Of a stretch of DNA of 64,000 bases, positions 8,919 through 19,409 are shown piece by piece. This DNA comes from Mesostigma viride (lineage: Eukaryota; Streptophyta; Mesostigmatophyceae; Mesostigmatales; Mesostigmataceae), in NCBI GenBank assembly GCA_009746045.1, contig RPFO01000702.1, positions 1,184,001 to 1,248,000 of the forward strand, given 5' to 3'. Each line of letters opens with the position of its first letter. Within the stretch, counting starts at the first letter, position 1. The position numbers were made by a program, and so were the translations under genes. The notes beneath the pieces are model-generated. The model saw only the letters and a program-made list of their open reading frames with translations, did not search any database and had not been told where the DNA came from.

Positions 8919-9086
8919 GAAACGTACCTGGTAAATATTTCCTAAGTATAGCCAAACCGCTCGTAATAATAACAAGCTTTTATAAAATTATAAATAAACA
9001 CCTTAATAAATTATTATAAAACGACTTGAATAATTTGTTAACTTAGGGCAAATTACAATCAGTAGTTTTATATGTCGAGGAAAAAT

Positions 9087-9812
9087 ATGTCTAAATTAGC
9101 TGTTATTACAGGTGGAATAAGGGGTATTGGCGCAGCAATTTCAGTTGCTTTAAAAGAGAATGGTTACGAGGTTATAGCAAATTACGAGCAAAATCATCAA
9201 CTTGCAGAAGAATTCTCTAAAAAGCATGACATCAAAGTTAGACCTTGGAACGTAGCAGATTTTGAAGAATGTAAAAAGAATATTACCGCAATTGAAAAAG
9301 ATGCGGGAAAGCATGTATCTGTACTAATTAATAATGCCGGTATTATACGTGATTCTATGATGCACAAAATGGATATACTACACTGGCGTCAGTTAATAGA
9401 TATCAACCTGTCTTCATGTTTTAATATGTCCAAAGCAGTAATTGACAACATGAGAAACAACAATTTTGGTAGAATAATCAGTATCAGTTCTATTAACGCC
9501 CAAGCCGGACAAATAGGACAGACTAACTATAGTGCCGCCAAAGCCGGTATTATAGGCTTTACCAAAGCTTTAGCAAGAGAATCAGCACCTAAAGGTATAA
9601 CTGTAAATTGTGTAGCCCCCGGTTATATTGAAACCGATATGACAAAAAACGTACCAAGTGCAATATTAGAGACTATTATTAATGCTACCCCAGTTAAAAG
9701 ACTTGGCCGCCCTGAAGAAGTAGCAAGAGCCGTTCTGTTTCTTATTGACGAGAAATCAGGATTTATTACTGGTGAGACCTTATCTATCAATGGCGGCTAT
9801 CATATGAGTTAA
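9087..9812 (+). CDS. phaB: Acetoacetyl-CoA reductase (PhaB-type SDR)
   Basis: This short-chain dehydrogenase has the NADP-binding glycine motif GGIRGIG near the N terminus, NNAG, the catalytic Ser in SISS and the YSAAK tyrosine/lysine pair. The blocks NAQAGQIGQTNYSAAKAG and the C-terminal INGGYHMS are typical of PhaB, which reduces acetoacetyl-CoA to 3-hydroxybutyryl-CoA for polyhydroxybutyrate. FabG (fatty-acid synthesis) is the main alternative. The ATG at 9087 is preferred over the one at 9072 because GAGG stands at ideal distance before it. No PHB synthase gene lies in the window. Confidence 0.82.
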   Translation: MSKLAVITGGIRGIGAAISVALKENGYEVIANYEQNHQLAEEFSKKHDIKVRPWNVADFEECKKNITAIEKDAGKHVSVLINNAGIIRDSMMHKMDILHWRQLIDINLSSCFNMSKAVIDNMRNNNFGRIISISSINAQAGQIGQTNYSAAKAGIIGFTKALARESAPKGITVNCVAPGYIETDMTKNVPSAILETIINATPVKRLGRPEEVARAVLFLIDEKSGFITGETLSINGGYHMS

Positions 9813-9901
9813 TATTTTATCAAAGCATTAACTTTAAAAAGGATAATATAGATTCCAATTTTAATCAAAGTATAATAACTGAGTGGAAACTACTTTATTG
9901 A

Positions 9902-10645
9902 TTAACCACTTGCCAGCCTGACCAATATTTCTTTTTCTTTATTAATTCTTTCCTCAATGTAATCAGTAAGTGTCCTTACATCGTGATCTTCGTACTTCTT
10001 GGTACTAATAACTTCTAGGACTCTTAGAGAAATCAAGCCTGGTTTTCTAAACCAAAACCCTTTTGGCCAAAAAACACCGGAATTATGAGCTATTAACACT
10101 ATCGGAACATTTGCATTAATTGCTAGTTTAGCAGCACTAGGTTTAAATTTAACATTTCTATCTATTTTAACTGTGCCACCTTCTGGGAACATTATGAGAG
10201 GCAATCCCTGTTCTATTTTTTTTTGCCCTTCAGTTAATATCTGAAGTACTGAGCGGCTATTACTTCTATCTATAGCTACAGGATTAAGCATTCTTAAACC
10301 CCAGCCAAATACAGGCATATCAAATAATTCCTTCTTGAGAACCCACGAATGCTTGGGAATAATCAATTGCATAAAGAGATTTTCCCAAAATGACTGATGA
10401 TTAGCAAGAACTATATAAGGTTTTCCATCTTGAGGCAATTTATCTATGCCAGTGACTTGATATTTTATACCACATAAAAGCTTCGCCAGAAATATAAAAA
10501 TACGTGAAAAAATTTCGGCAATTTTATACCGGACATTATAACCTAAATTCAAGAAATACACAGGAAGGCAAAAGAAAAGACCCATTATTACTGCAAACAA
10601 GCTTAGTGTAAAATAAAAAGCAAGAACTCTTAGTCGCCAAAACAT
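9902..10645 (-). CDS. plsC: 1-acyl-sn-glycerol-3-phosphate acyltransferase PlsC
   Basis: The 247-residue membrane protein has a hydrophobic N terminus and the acyltransferase motifs NHQSFWE (the HX4E form seen in many alphaproteobacterial enzymes, where others have HX4D), then FPEGGT for phosphate binding. It adds the second acyl chain to make phosphatidic acid, the precursor used by the psd/pssA pathway later in the window. It lies 129 bases downstream of ftsQ, in the place where ftsA is usually found in Rickettsia. Confidence 0.88.
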   Translation of the reverse strand: MFWRLRVLAFYFTLSLFAVIMGLFFCLPVYFLNLGYNVRYKIAEIFSRIFIFLAKLLCGIKYQVTGIDKLPQDGKPYIVLANHQSFWENLFMQLIIPKHSWVLKKELFDMPVFGWGLRMLNPVAIDRSNSRSVLQILTEGQKKIEQGLPLIMFPEGGTVKIDRNVKFKPSAAKLAINANVPIVLIAHNSGVFWPKGFWFRKPGLISLRVLEVISTKKYEDHDVRTLTDYIEERINKEKEILVRLASG

Positions 10646-10774
10646 GATATAATGTTAAAATTATTAGCCTGGAGACTATAGATTTTTTGTAAAAATTGCA
10701 ATTCAATAGTGATGGTTAACAACAAAAACAAAGAGACAGCCGTTAGAAAATTAGATTCAAGAAAGAGCGCAAAA

Positions 10775-11566
10775 TTATATTTCATGTTTTTCCATATAAT
10801 ACTTACTTGGATCTTTTAAGTTAATTACCTTATAATTTTGATCAAACAGCTTGCCTTCTTTGTTTAATGAATTTAGATAATCATAAGCCTCTTGGAAACC
10901 CTTTTCCGGCATTTTAACGTTTATTTTCTGTTCTAGATTTAGATCCCATCTTCTTTGACCATAACGTACAGCAGAAACAACTTTTTTTGCTAAAGAAGGA
11001 TGCTTCTCTAAATCTTCACAAAGACTACGAGCATAGACATTTGCATCCTGACCCACAACGTGTATTAAATCCCCAAATTTTTCTACATTTTTTGAGCTGA
11101 TTCGATTACCTTCTTCATCAATTAAATATAATTTTTGCTTAAATTGCCAAATAGCAATTGGCGTTCGCTCAGTAATCGTTACAGATAACGTGTCCGGTAA
11201 CTTTCTCTCAACTAAGGCTATTTTTATCCAAGGGTTATCCTCAATTCTTTTTCGAATATCATCTATATTTAATGAATATATCGGTATGCCATAGTCCCCA
11301 CCTATTGCTTCTATAATCTCTTTTTCAGTTATATTGACTTGCCCTACAATAACCAAATGCTTAAAAACTAATCCCGCTTCAGCGGTTTTATCGACAAAAA
11401 GCCTAAGTAACTTTTGTTTCGGCTTATTTAACAAATCGGTAAAGAAGAGAAGCGCAAAGGTCAATAATATTCCAATTTTTATTAAAGTGATAAAACGCAA
11501 ATAATATAGACTTAACCGCCGTTTAATGCTTATTGTTGCCTTGGTATTTTTACTTTTTTTGGCCAT
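10775..11566 (-). CDS. ftsQ: Cell division protein FtsQ
   Basis: The 263-residue protein has a Lys-rich cytoplasmic tail, one membrane helix (about residues 28-46), a POTRA domain (KHLVIVGQVNITEKEI onward) and the FtsQ core with TERTPIAIWQ and LYLIDEEGNRI. FtsQ links early and late division proteins in the divisome. Its start codon overlaps the stop of ddl (ATGA-type junction at 11566), which supports one transcript for murC-murB-ddl-ftsQ. Confidence 0.9.
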   Translation of the reverse strand: MAKKSKNTKATISIKRRLSLYYLRFITLIKIGILLTFALLFFTDLLNKPKQKLLRLFVDKTAEAGLVFKHLVIVGQVNITEKEIIEAIGGDYGIPIYSLNIDDIRKRIEDNPWIKIALVERKLPDTLSVTITERTPIAIWQFKQKLYLIDEEGNRISSKNVEKFGDLIHVVGQDANVYARSLCEDLEKHPSLAKKVVSAVRYGQRRWDLNLEQKINVKMPEKGFQEAYDYLNSLNKEGKLFDQNYKVINLKDPSKYYMEKHEI

Positions 11567-12624
11567 TATTCAAATCTTGCTTCCTCGAGTATTTCCTTAA
11601 CAAGATCCTTATAAGACATATTTTCTAAAGTAGCAATTTCTGGACAAATAGACAATGGTGTCATACCAGGATGAGTGTTAACCTCTAACATATATAATGA
11701 ATTTTTTTCTGAGGAATATATCATCTCAACCCTTATCATGCCAGTAACACAATCAAGGGCAATACAAGCCTTTTCAGCTATGGCTTTCATGTTATTATAT
11801 ATTTCCGACGATACCGGAGCAGGAAGAAGATGTTCAGAAAAACCTTCAGTATATTTTGTTTCATAATCGTAGAAACGTTTATTCTTCAATAGTTTTATTT
11901 CAAGGATGCCTATTGCCCTACCGTTTAGCACTGCCACTTGCATTTCCCTACCTTTTATATATTCTTCTACTAGGATTTCATCGCCATATGGAAAATCATA
12001 ATCACCAAAGGAAAAAATATCTTCAGGAAATATAACTTGAACTCCAACACTTGACCCTTGGGAAAGAGGTTTTATAACGTACGGACGTTTTATAGGGTCT
12101 TTGGTATAACCATCTGATTTTTTAATAAGTTTACTTTCTGGTATTTTAATCCCGGTAGCTTGAAAAATCTCGCAAGACTTCCTTTTGTTTAAAGCAATGG
12201 CCGAAGCTAAAACCCCAGGACCGGTGTAAGGAATACGCATTATATTAAGAAGCCCTGGCAGGCAACCATCTTCTCCGTAAGTACCGTGCAGGGCATTATA
12301 AACAACATCAGGTTTCAAGTTTAACAATACTACGGCAATATCTGCTCCCATATCTACAAAGGTTACATGATGACCAAGTTCAATAATTGACCTGACAATA
12401 CCATTGGAGGACATGTACGAAACTTCCCGTTCAGCGGACATCCCGCCGCCAATTACTACTACGTGCTTTTTGATTTTATTTCTTCCCGATACGAAGCCTT
12501 CTATAGGTTTACCTTGAAGCTTAACAAAATCAATTAATTTCATATCCGCTAATTCACGCAGCGAATCAAGTTCAACAATAAGTGATTTTTCCTTATATAC
12601 AGTTTTAAAATTTCCGTTAGACAT
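11566..12624 (-). CDS. ddl: D-alanine--D-alanine ligase
   Basis: This ATP-grasp enzyme joins two D-Ala residues for the peptidoglycan stem peptide. Visible motifs are [10 protein letters not shown] near residue 60, [19 protein letters not shown], and the metal-binding EVNTHPGMT near the C terminus. At 352 residues it is about 45 longer than E. coli DdlB because of a charged N-terminal extension before the first core strand. The internal Met at about residue 28 could be an alternative start. It lies six bases after murB. Confidence 0.93.
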   Translation of the reverse strand: MSNGNFKTVYKEKSLIVELDSLRELADMKLIDFVKLQGKPIEGFVSGRNKIKKHVVVIGGGMSAEREVSYMSSNGIVRSIIELGHHVTFVDMGADIAVVLLNLKPDVVYNALHGTYGEDGCLPGLLNIMRIPYTGPGVLASAIALNKRKSCEIFQATGIKIPESKLIKKSDGYTKDPIKRPYVIKPLSQGSSVGVQVIFPEDIFSFGDYDFPYGDEILVEEYIKGREMQVAVLNGRAIGILEIKLLKNKRFYDYETKYTEGFSEHLLPAPVSSEIYNNMKAIAEKACIALDCVTGMIRVEMIYSSEKNSLYMLEVNTHPGMTPLSICPEIATLENMSYKDLVKEILEEARFE

Positions 12625-12630
12625 GCGTAT

Positions 12631-13518
12631 CTATTCCCTACCTATTCTTTTAATTTCCCATTGCAATTCTACACCGCTATTTTCCTTAACTTTTTGCCTT
12701 ACTAATTCGCCTAAATTTTCCATATCAGCAGCAGTAGCATTATTATAATTAATCATGAAGTTACAGTGCATTTCTGACATACACGCCCCCCCTACCCTTG
12801 TCTTACGTAATCCAGCTTTATCTATCAGTTCCCAGGCCCTAAAACCCTTTGGATTAGCAAAAGTACTGCCGCCTGTTTTTTCGCTAACTGGTTGCGAAGA
12901 ACTCCTAATAGCACTTATCTCATCCATTTTCTGTTTTATTTTGTTTGTATCTTCCTTGTTTTTTGCCTTAAAAAAAACCCTAGTAAAAATCAGATCTTTT
13001 GGTAAAGAATTAGCTCTGTAGGAAAAACCAATCTGATCTATAGGTACTATTATTAAATTACCTTCTTTATCTAATACTTCAACGGAAGCAACGATATCTT
13101 TAAATTCACGGCCATAAGAACCGGCATTCATCGCCACGCCTCCTCCTACTGTTCCAGGAATACCAATAAGAAACTCAAATCCGGCAATTGCATTAACTAA
13201 ACAAAATTTAGCTAAACTGGAATTCAAACATCCAGCCCCTGCAGCAATCAAATTATTATCAGCAAATTGTATATCGGTAAAATTTCTTCCCAGTTTTATA
13301 ACAACTCCCTCTATTCCTTTATCTCTGATAATTAAATTTGACCCCGCACCAATAACGGTAACGGGAAACCTGTTATTATTCTCTTTTAAAAAAGTTTTTA
13401 GATCCTCTATATCTTCCGGCTTAAAAAATATATCGGCACTACCCCCTACTTTAAGCCAGGTTAGGTGTTTCAGATTATAATTCTGCTTAAATACCCCTCG
13501 GATACCCTGAAAATTCAT
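12631..13518 (-). CDS. murB: UDP-N-acetylenolpyruvoylglucosamine reductase MurB
   Basis: The flavoenzyme reduces enolpyruvyl-UDP-GlcNAc to UDP-MurNAc. FAD-binding motifs are WLKVGGSAD, IGAGSNLI and GIPGTVGGGVAMNAGSYG, and the catalytic Ser lies in GGSTFANP. The start at 13518 (MNFQGIRGVFK) is chosen because it begins the conserved region and sits four bases after murC. An in-frame upstream codon at 13584 would add a hydrophobic stretch inside murC that has no counterpart in the family. With the chosen start the protein has 295 residues, normal for type II MurB. Confidence 0.93.
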   Translation of the reverse strand: MNFQGIRGVFKQNYNLKHLTWLKVGGSADIFFKPEDIEDLKTFLKENNNRFPVTVIGAGSNLIIRDKGIEGVVIKLGRNFTDIQFADNNLIAAGAGCLNSSLAKFCLVNAIAGFEFLIGIPGTVGGGVAMNAGSYGREFKDIVASVEVLDKEGNLIIVPIDQIGFSYRANSLPKDLIFTRVFFKAKNKEDTNKIKQKMDEISAIRSSSQPVSEKTGGSTFANPKGFRAWELIDKAGLRKTRVGGACMSEMHCNFMINYNNATAADMENLGELVRQKVKENSGVELQWEIKRIGRE

Positions 13519-13522
13519 AAAA

Positions 13523-14953
13523 CTAACTATTATTAGCAAATTTATCAGGTAATTGCCAGGCCCACGAAGAAATACTGCCAGCACCCATCATAACTATCAG
13601 ATCGCCACTATCAGCCTCAGACCTAATGATTTCTGAAATATCCTCGTGACGGGCTATAAATTCTGGTCTTGCACCTAATTTTACCATTTCGTTTATCAAA
13701 TCCCTTGAAGTTATACCATCAATCGGCATCTCTCCTGCACCATAAATATCTAATATGTATAATTTGTCACTATCTGAAAAGCATGTTGTAAAATCATGAA
13801 ATAAATCTTTAACTCTCGAATATCTATGAGGCTGGAAAATAGCAATAACCCTGCTTTTTCTTTTTTCTGCGATAGATTTGGCAGTAGCAAGAGTAGCTTT
13901 TATCTCTACCGGATGATGGGCATAATCATCTATAATTTCCGCTCCATTATATTCACAAACTTTGGTAAAACGCCTCTTAACGCCTGAAAAATGCTTAAAT
14001 CCATTTTTAATAGCCTTAATACCAAAATCAAGTTCTACGCCAATAGCAATGGCTGCAAGAGAATTAAGTACATTATGTTTACCAGGAGTAGGTATTGAAA
14101 CCTGCTCTATGGTGGTAGTTCCTGCTACATTTGGTAAGTTTATCTCTACATCAAAACTAGAGGAAGAAATATCTGATTTAATATTATAGGCTCTAATATT
14201 AGCATTTTGCGACTCAATACCGTAAGTAATTATCCGACGTTCTGTAACATGATTAGATATTTCCCTTACAACAGGATGGTCGATGCACAAAACGGCAAAA
14301 CCATAAAATGGTAGGTTAGTAATAAAACTCTTAAACGCAGAAACCAAATTTGTAAAATCCTTATAGAAATCCATATGTTCAGGATCGATGTTGGTTATTA
14401 CCGCAATAGTAGAGGGGATTTTGATAAAAGTTGCATCTGATTCATCAGCTTCGGCGATTAAATAGTCACTTTTGCCAATATAAGCATTAGTCTTTCTCCG
14501 ATTAATAATACCACCGTTTATAACAGTAGGGGCAAGGCCTGATGACTCAAACATACAGGCGATCAGCGAAGTGGTAGTGGTTTTCCCGTGCGAACCAGAA
14601 ACAGCAATAGAACATTTAAGCCTCATAAGCTCAGCTAGCATTTCTGCCCTTTTAATTACCGGAATCTTTTTCTCTATAGCTTCTTTTATTTCAGGGTTAT
14701 TATTATTGATAGCCGAGGAAACTACTACATAAGACACATTTGTTATATTACTTGCATCATGCCCGATAAAAACTTGAACTCCCATATCTGTAAGTCTTTT
14801 AGTATTATTACTGGCAGATAAATCAGAGCCTTGAACTTTATAACCAAGATTATACATAATCTCGGCAATACCGCTCATTCCTATTCCTCCAATCCCAATA
14901 AAATGGATAATTTCAAGAGTTCCATTATTTTTTTTTGTCTCTAACAATAACAT
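13523..14953 (-). CDS. murC: UDP-N-acetylmuramate--L-alanine ligase MurC
   Basis: The 476-residue Mur ligase has the N-terminal Rossmann motif GIGGIGMSG, the ATP loop GSHGKTTTT, the [10 protein letters not shown] segment, NIDPEHMDF, and the C-terminal YAHHPVEI and FQPHRYSR blocks. It adds the first L-Ala to UDP-MurNAc in the cytoplasm. It heads the four-gene run murC-murB-ddl-ftsQ. The upstream region (14954-15115) is the likely promoter site. Confidence 0.95.
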   Translation of the reverse strand: MLLLETKKNNGTLEIIHFIGIGGIGMSGIAEIMYNLGYKVQGSDLSASNNTKRLTDMGVQVFIGHDASNITNVSYVVVSSAINNNNPEIKEAIEKKIPVIKRAEMLAELMRLKCSIAVSGSHGKTTTTSLIACMFESSGLAPTVINGGIINRRKTNAYIGKSDYLIAEADESDATFIKIPSTIAVITNIDPEHMDFYKDFTNLVSAFKSFITNLPFYGFAVLCIDHPVVREISNHVTERRIITYGIESQNANIRAYNIKSDISSSSFDVEINLPNVAGTTTIEQVSIPTPGKHNVLNSLAAIAIGVELDFGIKAIKNGFKHFSGVKRRFTKVCEYNGAEIIDDYAHHPVEIKATLATAKSIAEKRKSRVIAIFQPHRYSRVKDLFHDFTTCFSDSDKLYILDIYGAGEMPIDGITSRDLINEMVKLGARPEFIARHEDISEIIRSEADSGDLIVMMGAGSISSWAWQLPDKFANNS

Positions 14954-15115
14954 TTTGTTTCAATAAATTATAAATTGCCGTCATTCTACTTAGGTAGCTA
15001 CTCAAAAGCAAGAACCATTAGGCAGATAATTGCCCCTTGAGTCTGCACCTTAAGTATGGCTATACAGTTTTAAGTATTATAAAAAATACTTATATTATGC
15101 TTAAAAAAATTATAG

Positions 15116-16036
15116 CTAACTCAATATTGTCATTAACTCATCCCACTCCCTTTTGCTAAGTCCACTAGACTCTTGATCCACTTTCTCACCCTTCACCATT
15201 TTACGAACTATTTCTAACCCCGTTTTCGATATATTTGCTCCACTTTTTCTATGCTCAATAAATGCTTCATAAACAAAAGGAACCCAAGCTTTTACTATAT
15301 CAAGCATTACTTCTGCATAAACTCTAATTTCATATTGAGCGTGGCTATCGGCACGTAAAGCTAGAAAATGAAGTAAATTATGTAAATTAATTTTCCAATA
15401 CCACTCTGTATAATGATTGAGGGTTAAATTTATTCGTGCTAACTCCCTTGTAATGCCGACGTTATCTTCATCAATTATATTCCCCTGCTCATCTTGATTC
15501 ATCATAGCGACATAATTCTTGTAACATCTAAGAGAATCTTCTTTAATTGTAGCAAGAACCCTCAAAGCTATATTTTCTGGTAAAGCCTCACTGCTCCTAC
15601 CTTGCTTATTCGTAGAAGATTGAGGCGTAAGATTCTCTCTATCCGGTAAATAAAATTCATTACTAAGTATTGAATATCTAGCAGAATATTCATTAACGCT
15701 GGCGGTTCGATGACGAATCCACTGTCTTGCAATAAAAATGGGTAATTTAATATGAAACTTTATATCACACATCTCAAACGGAGTAGTATGACGGTGTCTC
15801 ATTAGATAATTTATTAACCCCTTATCCTGTAAGCTTTTTTTTGTGCCTCTACCATACGAAACCCTTGCTGCCTGAACTACCGCACTATCATCGCCCATAT
15901 AATCAATTACTCTTACGAATCCATGATCAAGTACTTTTATCGGTTTATACAGTATTTCCTCTAGAGCCGGCACAGTTGCTCTTTTTGTAGTATTCTTGAT
16001 TTGTAGCACTTCGTTTAGTTCAGCTTGATCAGACAT
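15116..16036 (-). CDS. thyX: Flavin-dependent thymidylate synthase ThyX
   Basis: The 306-residue protein carries the ThyX signature [15 protein letters not shown] and other FAD/dUMP-binding blocks such as HRHTTPFE. It methylates dUMP to dTMP using methylenetetrahydrofolate and FAD, which links it to FolD encoded at 57920. Rickettsiales use ThyX in place of ThyA. It is a single gene, divergent from tlyC. Confidence 0.95.
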   Translation of the reverse strand: MSDQAELNEVLQIKNTTKRATVPALEEILYKPIKVLDHGFVRVIDYMGDDSAVVQAARVSYGRGTKKSLQDKGLINYLMRHRHTTPFEMCDIKFHIKLPIFIARQWIRHRTASVNEYSARYSILSNEFYLPDRENLTPQSSTNKQGRSSEALPENIALRVLATIKEDSLRCYKNYVAMMNQDEQGNIIDEDNVGITRELARINLTLNHYTEWYWKINLHNLLHFLALRADSHAQYEIRVYAEVMLDIVKAWVPFVYEAFIEHRKSGANISKTGLEIVRKMVKGEKVDQESSGLSKREWDELMTILS

Positions 16037-16204
16037 ATTTTATACCTTATAATGTTTACGCTAAGTTAATTGGTTTACTAACAGCTGGTTCTACTTGTAA
16101 CCAGATATATTTAATGGCTCATTTTATAGAAATTCCTTGTCAAAGTGAGATATTATCAATTAAATTAGATTCTAGTAAATGATTTTTTTAATAAATAAAC
16201 ATAA

Positions 16205-17476
16205 ATGGTTTTTCTTATTATATCCCTAATAATAGGGTTGCTTGCTTTTGGTGCTATGATGGCAGCAGGCGAGACTTCTATAACGGCTGCTGCTCCAGGA
16301 AAACTACATAAACTAAAATCGGATGGCAACAAGAGGGCTGTTACAGTTCTGAAAATCATAAAAATAAAAGATAGAGTAATTAGTACACTACTAATTGGTA
16401 ACAGTTTGTCTAATACTTTATGCACAACAATAGCAACCAGTTTGTTCATCGATCTACTTGGAGATGATATAGGCACAATTGTTGCATCGATAGTAATGTC
16501 ATTTGTAATTATTGTTTTTTCAGAAGTAGTGCCAAAAGCCATAGCCGTTGCCAAGCCAGAAAAAATAGCACTTTTTACAGCTCCGGCAACCGTCATACTT
16601 CTAAAATTATTTAAACCACTAAATGTCTTACTTGCATATATAGTAAAAATATTTTGCTTTATATTCCGGATCAATTTACAGCAGGAAGTCTCCGTTGAAG
16701 ATGAAGTACGTGGTGTTATCGAACATCACATGCACGAGGGAAATGTAGTTAAAGACGATAGAGACATGCTTGGGGGTATCCTTGATATAAGGAATATGGT
16801 TACCGCTGATATTATGATTCACAGAAGTAAAGTTTTTGCTATTAATATCGATACACCTAATGAAAAGTTGCTTAAAGCAGCCCTTGCCTCAAACCACACA
16901 AGGATTCCCATCTGGGAAAAAACGCCGGATAATATTATAGGTATATTGCATATAAAAGATCTTGTCCGTAAAATACACGGCGCAAAAATTAATATAAAAG
17001 ACATTAACGTACGATCATTGCTTAAAACCCCAATATTCGTACCGGATAATGCTCTAGTAGTCCAGCAGCTACAGCTTTTCAAAGAAGGACAAAGCCATTT
17101 GGCCTGCGTAGTTGACGAATATGGAGATTTACAGGGGATTATTACTATGGAAGATGTAATAGAAGAAGTTTTTGGTCAGATATATGATGAACATGATTAT
17201 ACCCATAACAAGATTACAATAAATTCTGAAAATGAATATATTATAGATGGGTCAGTATCGATTCGAGATGTTAACCGAGAGCTAGGGTGGGATTTACCGG
17301 AAACGGAAGCTACAACAATTGCAGGTTTTGTAATCAATGAAATGAAAAGAATCCCGAATCAAGGAGAATTCATTATCATCGACAATCTAAAAATAGTCGT
17401 TAAAAAGAAAACACAAAATCGCATAAAATCTTTAAGTATTTTAGTTCACCCAGACAAGGACGAAAATAGTGATTAG
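16205..17476 (+). CDS. tlyC: CNNM/CBS domain protein, TlyC/CorC family
   Basis: The 423-residue protein has an N-terminal DUF21/CNNM membrane region (about residues 1-165), a pair of CBS domains with TADIMIHRSKV and the segment ACVVDEYGDLQGIITMEDV, and the C-terminal CorC/HlyC transporter-associated domain (IIDGSVSIRDVN). The family is linked to magnesium or cobalt handling. Rickettsial homologues were called haemolysin C (TlyC), but the membrane region argues for an ion-transport role. It overlaps ccmF by eight bases. Confidence 0.88.
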   Translation: MVFLIISLIIGLLAFGAMMAAGETSITAAAPGKLHKLKSDGNKRAVTVLKIIKIKDRVISTLLIGNSLSNTLCTTIATSLFIDLLGDDIGTIVASIVMSFVIIVFSEVVPKAIAVAKPEKIALFTAPATVILLKLFKPLNVLLAYIVKIFCFIFRINLQQEVSVEDEVRGVIEHHMHEGNVVKDDRDMLGGILDIRNMVTADIMIHRSKVFAINIDTPNEKLLKAALASNHTRIPIWEKTPDNIIGILHIKDLVRKIHGAKINIKDINVRSLLKTPIFVPDNALVVQQLQLFKEGQSHLACVVDEYGDLQGIITMEDVIEEVFGQIYDEHDYTHNKITINSENEYIIDGSVSIRDVNRELGWDLPETEATTIAGFVINEMKRIPNQGEFIIIDNLKIVVKKKTQNRIKSLSILVHPDKDENSD

Positions 17477-19322
17477 TCTTACTGGCAATTGTTTGTTGGT
17501 GTTTTCTATAGCAACCTCAATCTTAGCCATTTTTACTAAGCGTTCTATTAAAGCTTATATTTTTTGGATAAGTAGCTTAGCTGTAATTACTGCTTTTCTT
17601 TTGCTAATCCTGGCTTTTATAACTTCTGATTTTTCAGTTAAAAATGTTTTCCTGAATTCAAGCACCATTAAACCGTTAATATATAAAATAGCTGGTAGCT
17701 GGGCAAGTCATGAAGGGTCGATGTTACTTTATGTAAGCATGCTCAGTTTTATTAGCTCCCTGTACACAAAAGTAGTCAATTACCAAGGCAACACTCGAAA
17801 TGTCCAAATAACAATTTTAGCTTTTATTCAAATATTATTCTTATTTTTTATATACTATACCTCAAATCCTTTTGATAATTTTAAATTTGCCCCAGAACAA
17901 GGACTTGGGTTAAACCCTGTATTACAGGATAAAGCTCTTTCCATCCATCCCCCGTTACTATATATGGGTTACGTATCTTACGTAACTCTTTATGTAAACG
18001 CAATATTACTACTTTTAATACCAAAAGAGAGAACAACCTTGATAAAAGATAGTTTACGTCTTTCAGGGTTTGCACTTATTATGCTTACAGCTGGTATAGG
18101 TCTTGGAGCATGGTGGGCATATAGGGAACTTGGCTGGGGAGGCTATTGGTTTTTTGATCCTGTAGAAAATATATCCCTAATGCCTTGGATTGCAGGGATT
18201 AGCTTACATCACTTCTTGCTAGTTACTAATAAATCAAGAAAATTTTTTTACTGGAGCGTAATAACTTCCTTTGTAGCGTTCTTGCTTACTTTATACGGTC
18301 TTTTTTTTGTAAGAAGCGGAATAATTACTTCTGTTCACAGCTTTGCATTCTCCCGGGAGCGTGGTTTCTACCTCTTTGTGATCTGTAGCATTTTAACTTT
18401 CCTAGCCTTTGCTGCTTTTATAGGAAGAAAGAAAGAAAATTATACAAGTAGTAAAGATAATGTGGCTTCTGTATTAACGATACGTGATAAGGCGATAATG
18501 GGGGGAAATATTTTATGGATAACTGCCCTTTTATCTTTATTTATTGCCGTTATATATCCTATCTATCAATCATTTTTTTATGAAAATAACGTAGCCATTG
18601 ACCCAAAATATTTTCATCAGATATTTATTCCGATTTTTATACCTTTAATGCTAATTGCTGCCATAATTCCTTACCTTAATAACCATCAAAGTTTTTCTCG
18701 AAAACTAATTCATTTACTAATTCCTTTTCTCATTACCTTAGTAATTTTCCATTATATACCTAAACCTGGTATCATTAGCACGGCCATAATATTTGCTTCT
18801 ACCTTGTTAATGATTCAAATGACAAATTTATTTCTAATTGAAAGTAACTACTTCCAGAAATCTTTAACGCCGAGAAAATTATCACTAATAATTGGCCATT
18901 TTAGCCTAGGCTTATTAGCTTTTTCCATAAACATTAACGTTCTTTTTTCAAAAGAAATTGAATTTATCGGTAAAACTGGGGAATCTGTTTCGGATGAATT
19001 CTTTTTAGTAAAATTGGATAATATAAGATTTAGCAATACAGAAGTCTATTATAGACAGATAGCCGAATTCTCAGTTCAAGATAACAACGGTAACGTGGTC
19101 ATCTTAAAACCAGAAAATAGATTATATAAAATTGAAAATTCTCTCTCTCAAGAAACTGATATTTACTCATACCTGACACACGATATGCTTGCGAGTTTAA
19201 GCAAGGTGAACGGTAATACCATTCACGCTATCATATACTATAAACCCATGATTTGGTTTATCTGGTTATCAATATTCCTAATAGCCGGTAGTTTTGTTAT
19301 TTATATAACTAAGGTAAAATAA
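17469..19322 (+). CDS. ccmF: Cytochrome c-type biogenesis protein CcmF (haem lyase subunit)
   Basis: The 617-residue membrane protein has many helices and the tryptophan-rich haem-handling segment GWGGYWFFDPVEN near residue 220. The usual form is WGG-W-WFWDPVEN, so two aromatic positions differ (Tyr and Phe for Trp). Other family blocks are GSWASHEGS and SIHPPLLYMGY. CcmF joins haem to apocytochrome c in the periplasm. The start is GTG at 17469, inside the end of tlyC, which indicates translational coupling. CcmH and other partners are not in the window. Confidence 0.92.
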   Translation: MISLTGNCLLVFSIATSILAIFTKRSIKAYIFWISSLAVITAFLLLILAFITSDFSVKNVFLNSSTIKPLIYKIAGSWASHEGSMLLYVSMLSFISSLYTKVVNYQGNTRNVQITILAFIQILFLFFIYYTSNPFDNFKFAPEQGLGLNPVLQDKALSIHPPLLYMGYVSYVTLYVNAILLLLIPKERTTLIKDSLRLSGFALIMLTAGIGLGAWWAYRELGWGGYWFFDPVENISLMPWIAGISLHHFLLVTNKSRKFFYWSVITSFVAFLLTLYGLFFVRSGIITSVHSFAFSRERGFYLFVICSILTFLAFAAFIGRKKENYTSSKDNVASVLTIRDKAIMGGNILWITALLSLFIAVIYPIYQSFFYENNVAIDPKYFHQIFIPIFIPLMLIAAIIPYLNNHQSFSRKLIHLLIPFLITLVIFHYIPKPGIISTAIIFASTLLMIQMTNLFLIESNYFQKSLTPRKLSLIIGHFSLGLLAFSININVLFSKEIEFIGKTGESVSDEFFLVKLDNIRFSNTEVYYRQIAEFSVQDNNGNVVILKPENRLYKIENSLSQETDIYSYLTHDMLASLSKVNGNTIHAIIYYKPMIWFIWLSIFLIAGSFVIYITKVK

Positions 19323-19409
19323 CTACCTATCCTTAAAATAAAAATACTTCGCTAAAAACTTAATTAATAGTAAACTTATTAATACATAAGTAATTTTTAA
19401 GGTATGGTT

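Noticed and set aside
15072-15091. Hairpin AAGTATT/AATACTT after thyX as terminator
   Set aside because: The stem is only seven pairs, six of them A-T, with no T run; chance is likely in this AT-rich spacer.
16165-16674. 169-codon frame opposite tlyC
   Set aside because: It is the shadow of the DUF21 coding region; the + strand frame has clear CBS and CorC domains.
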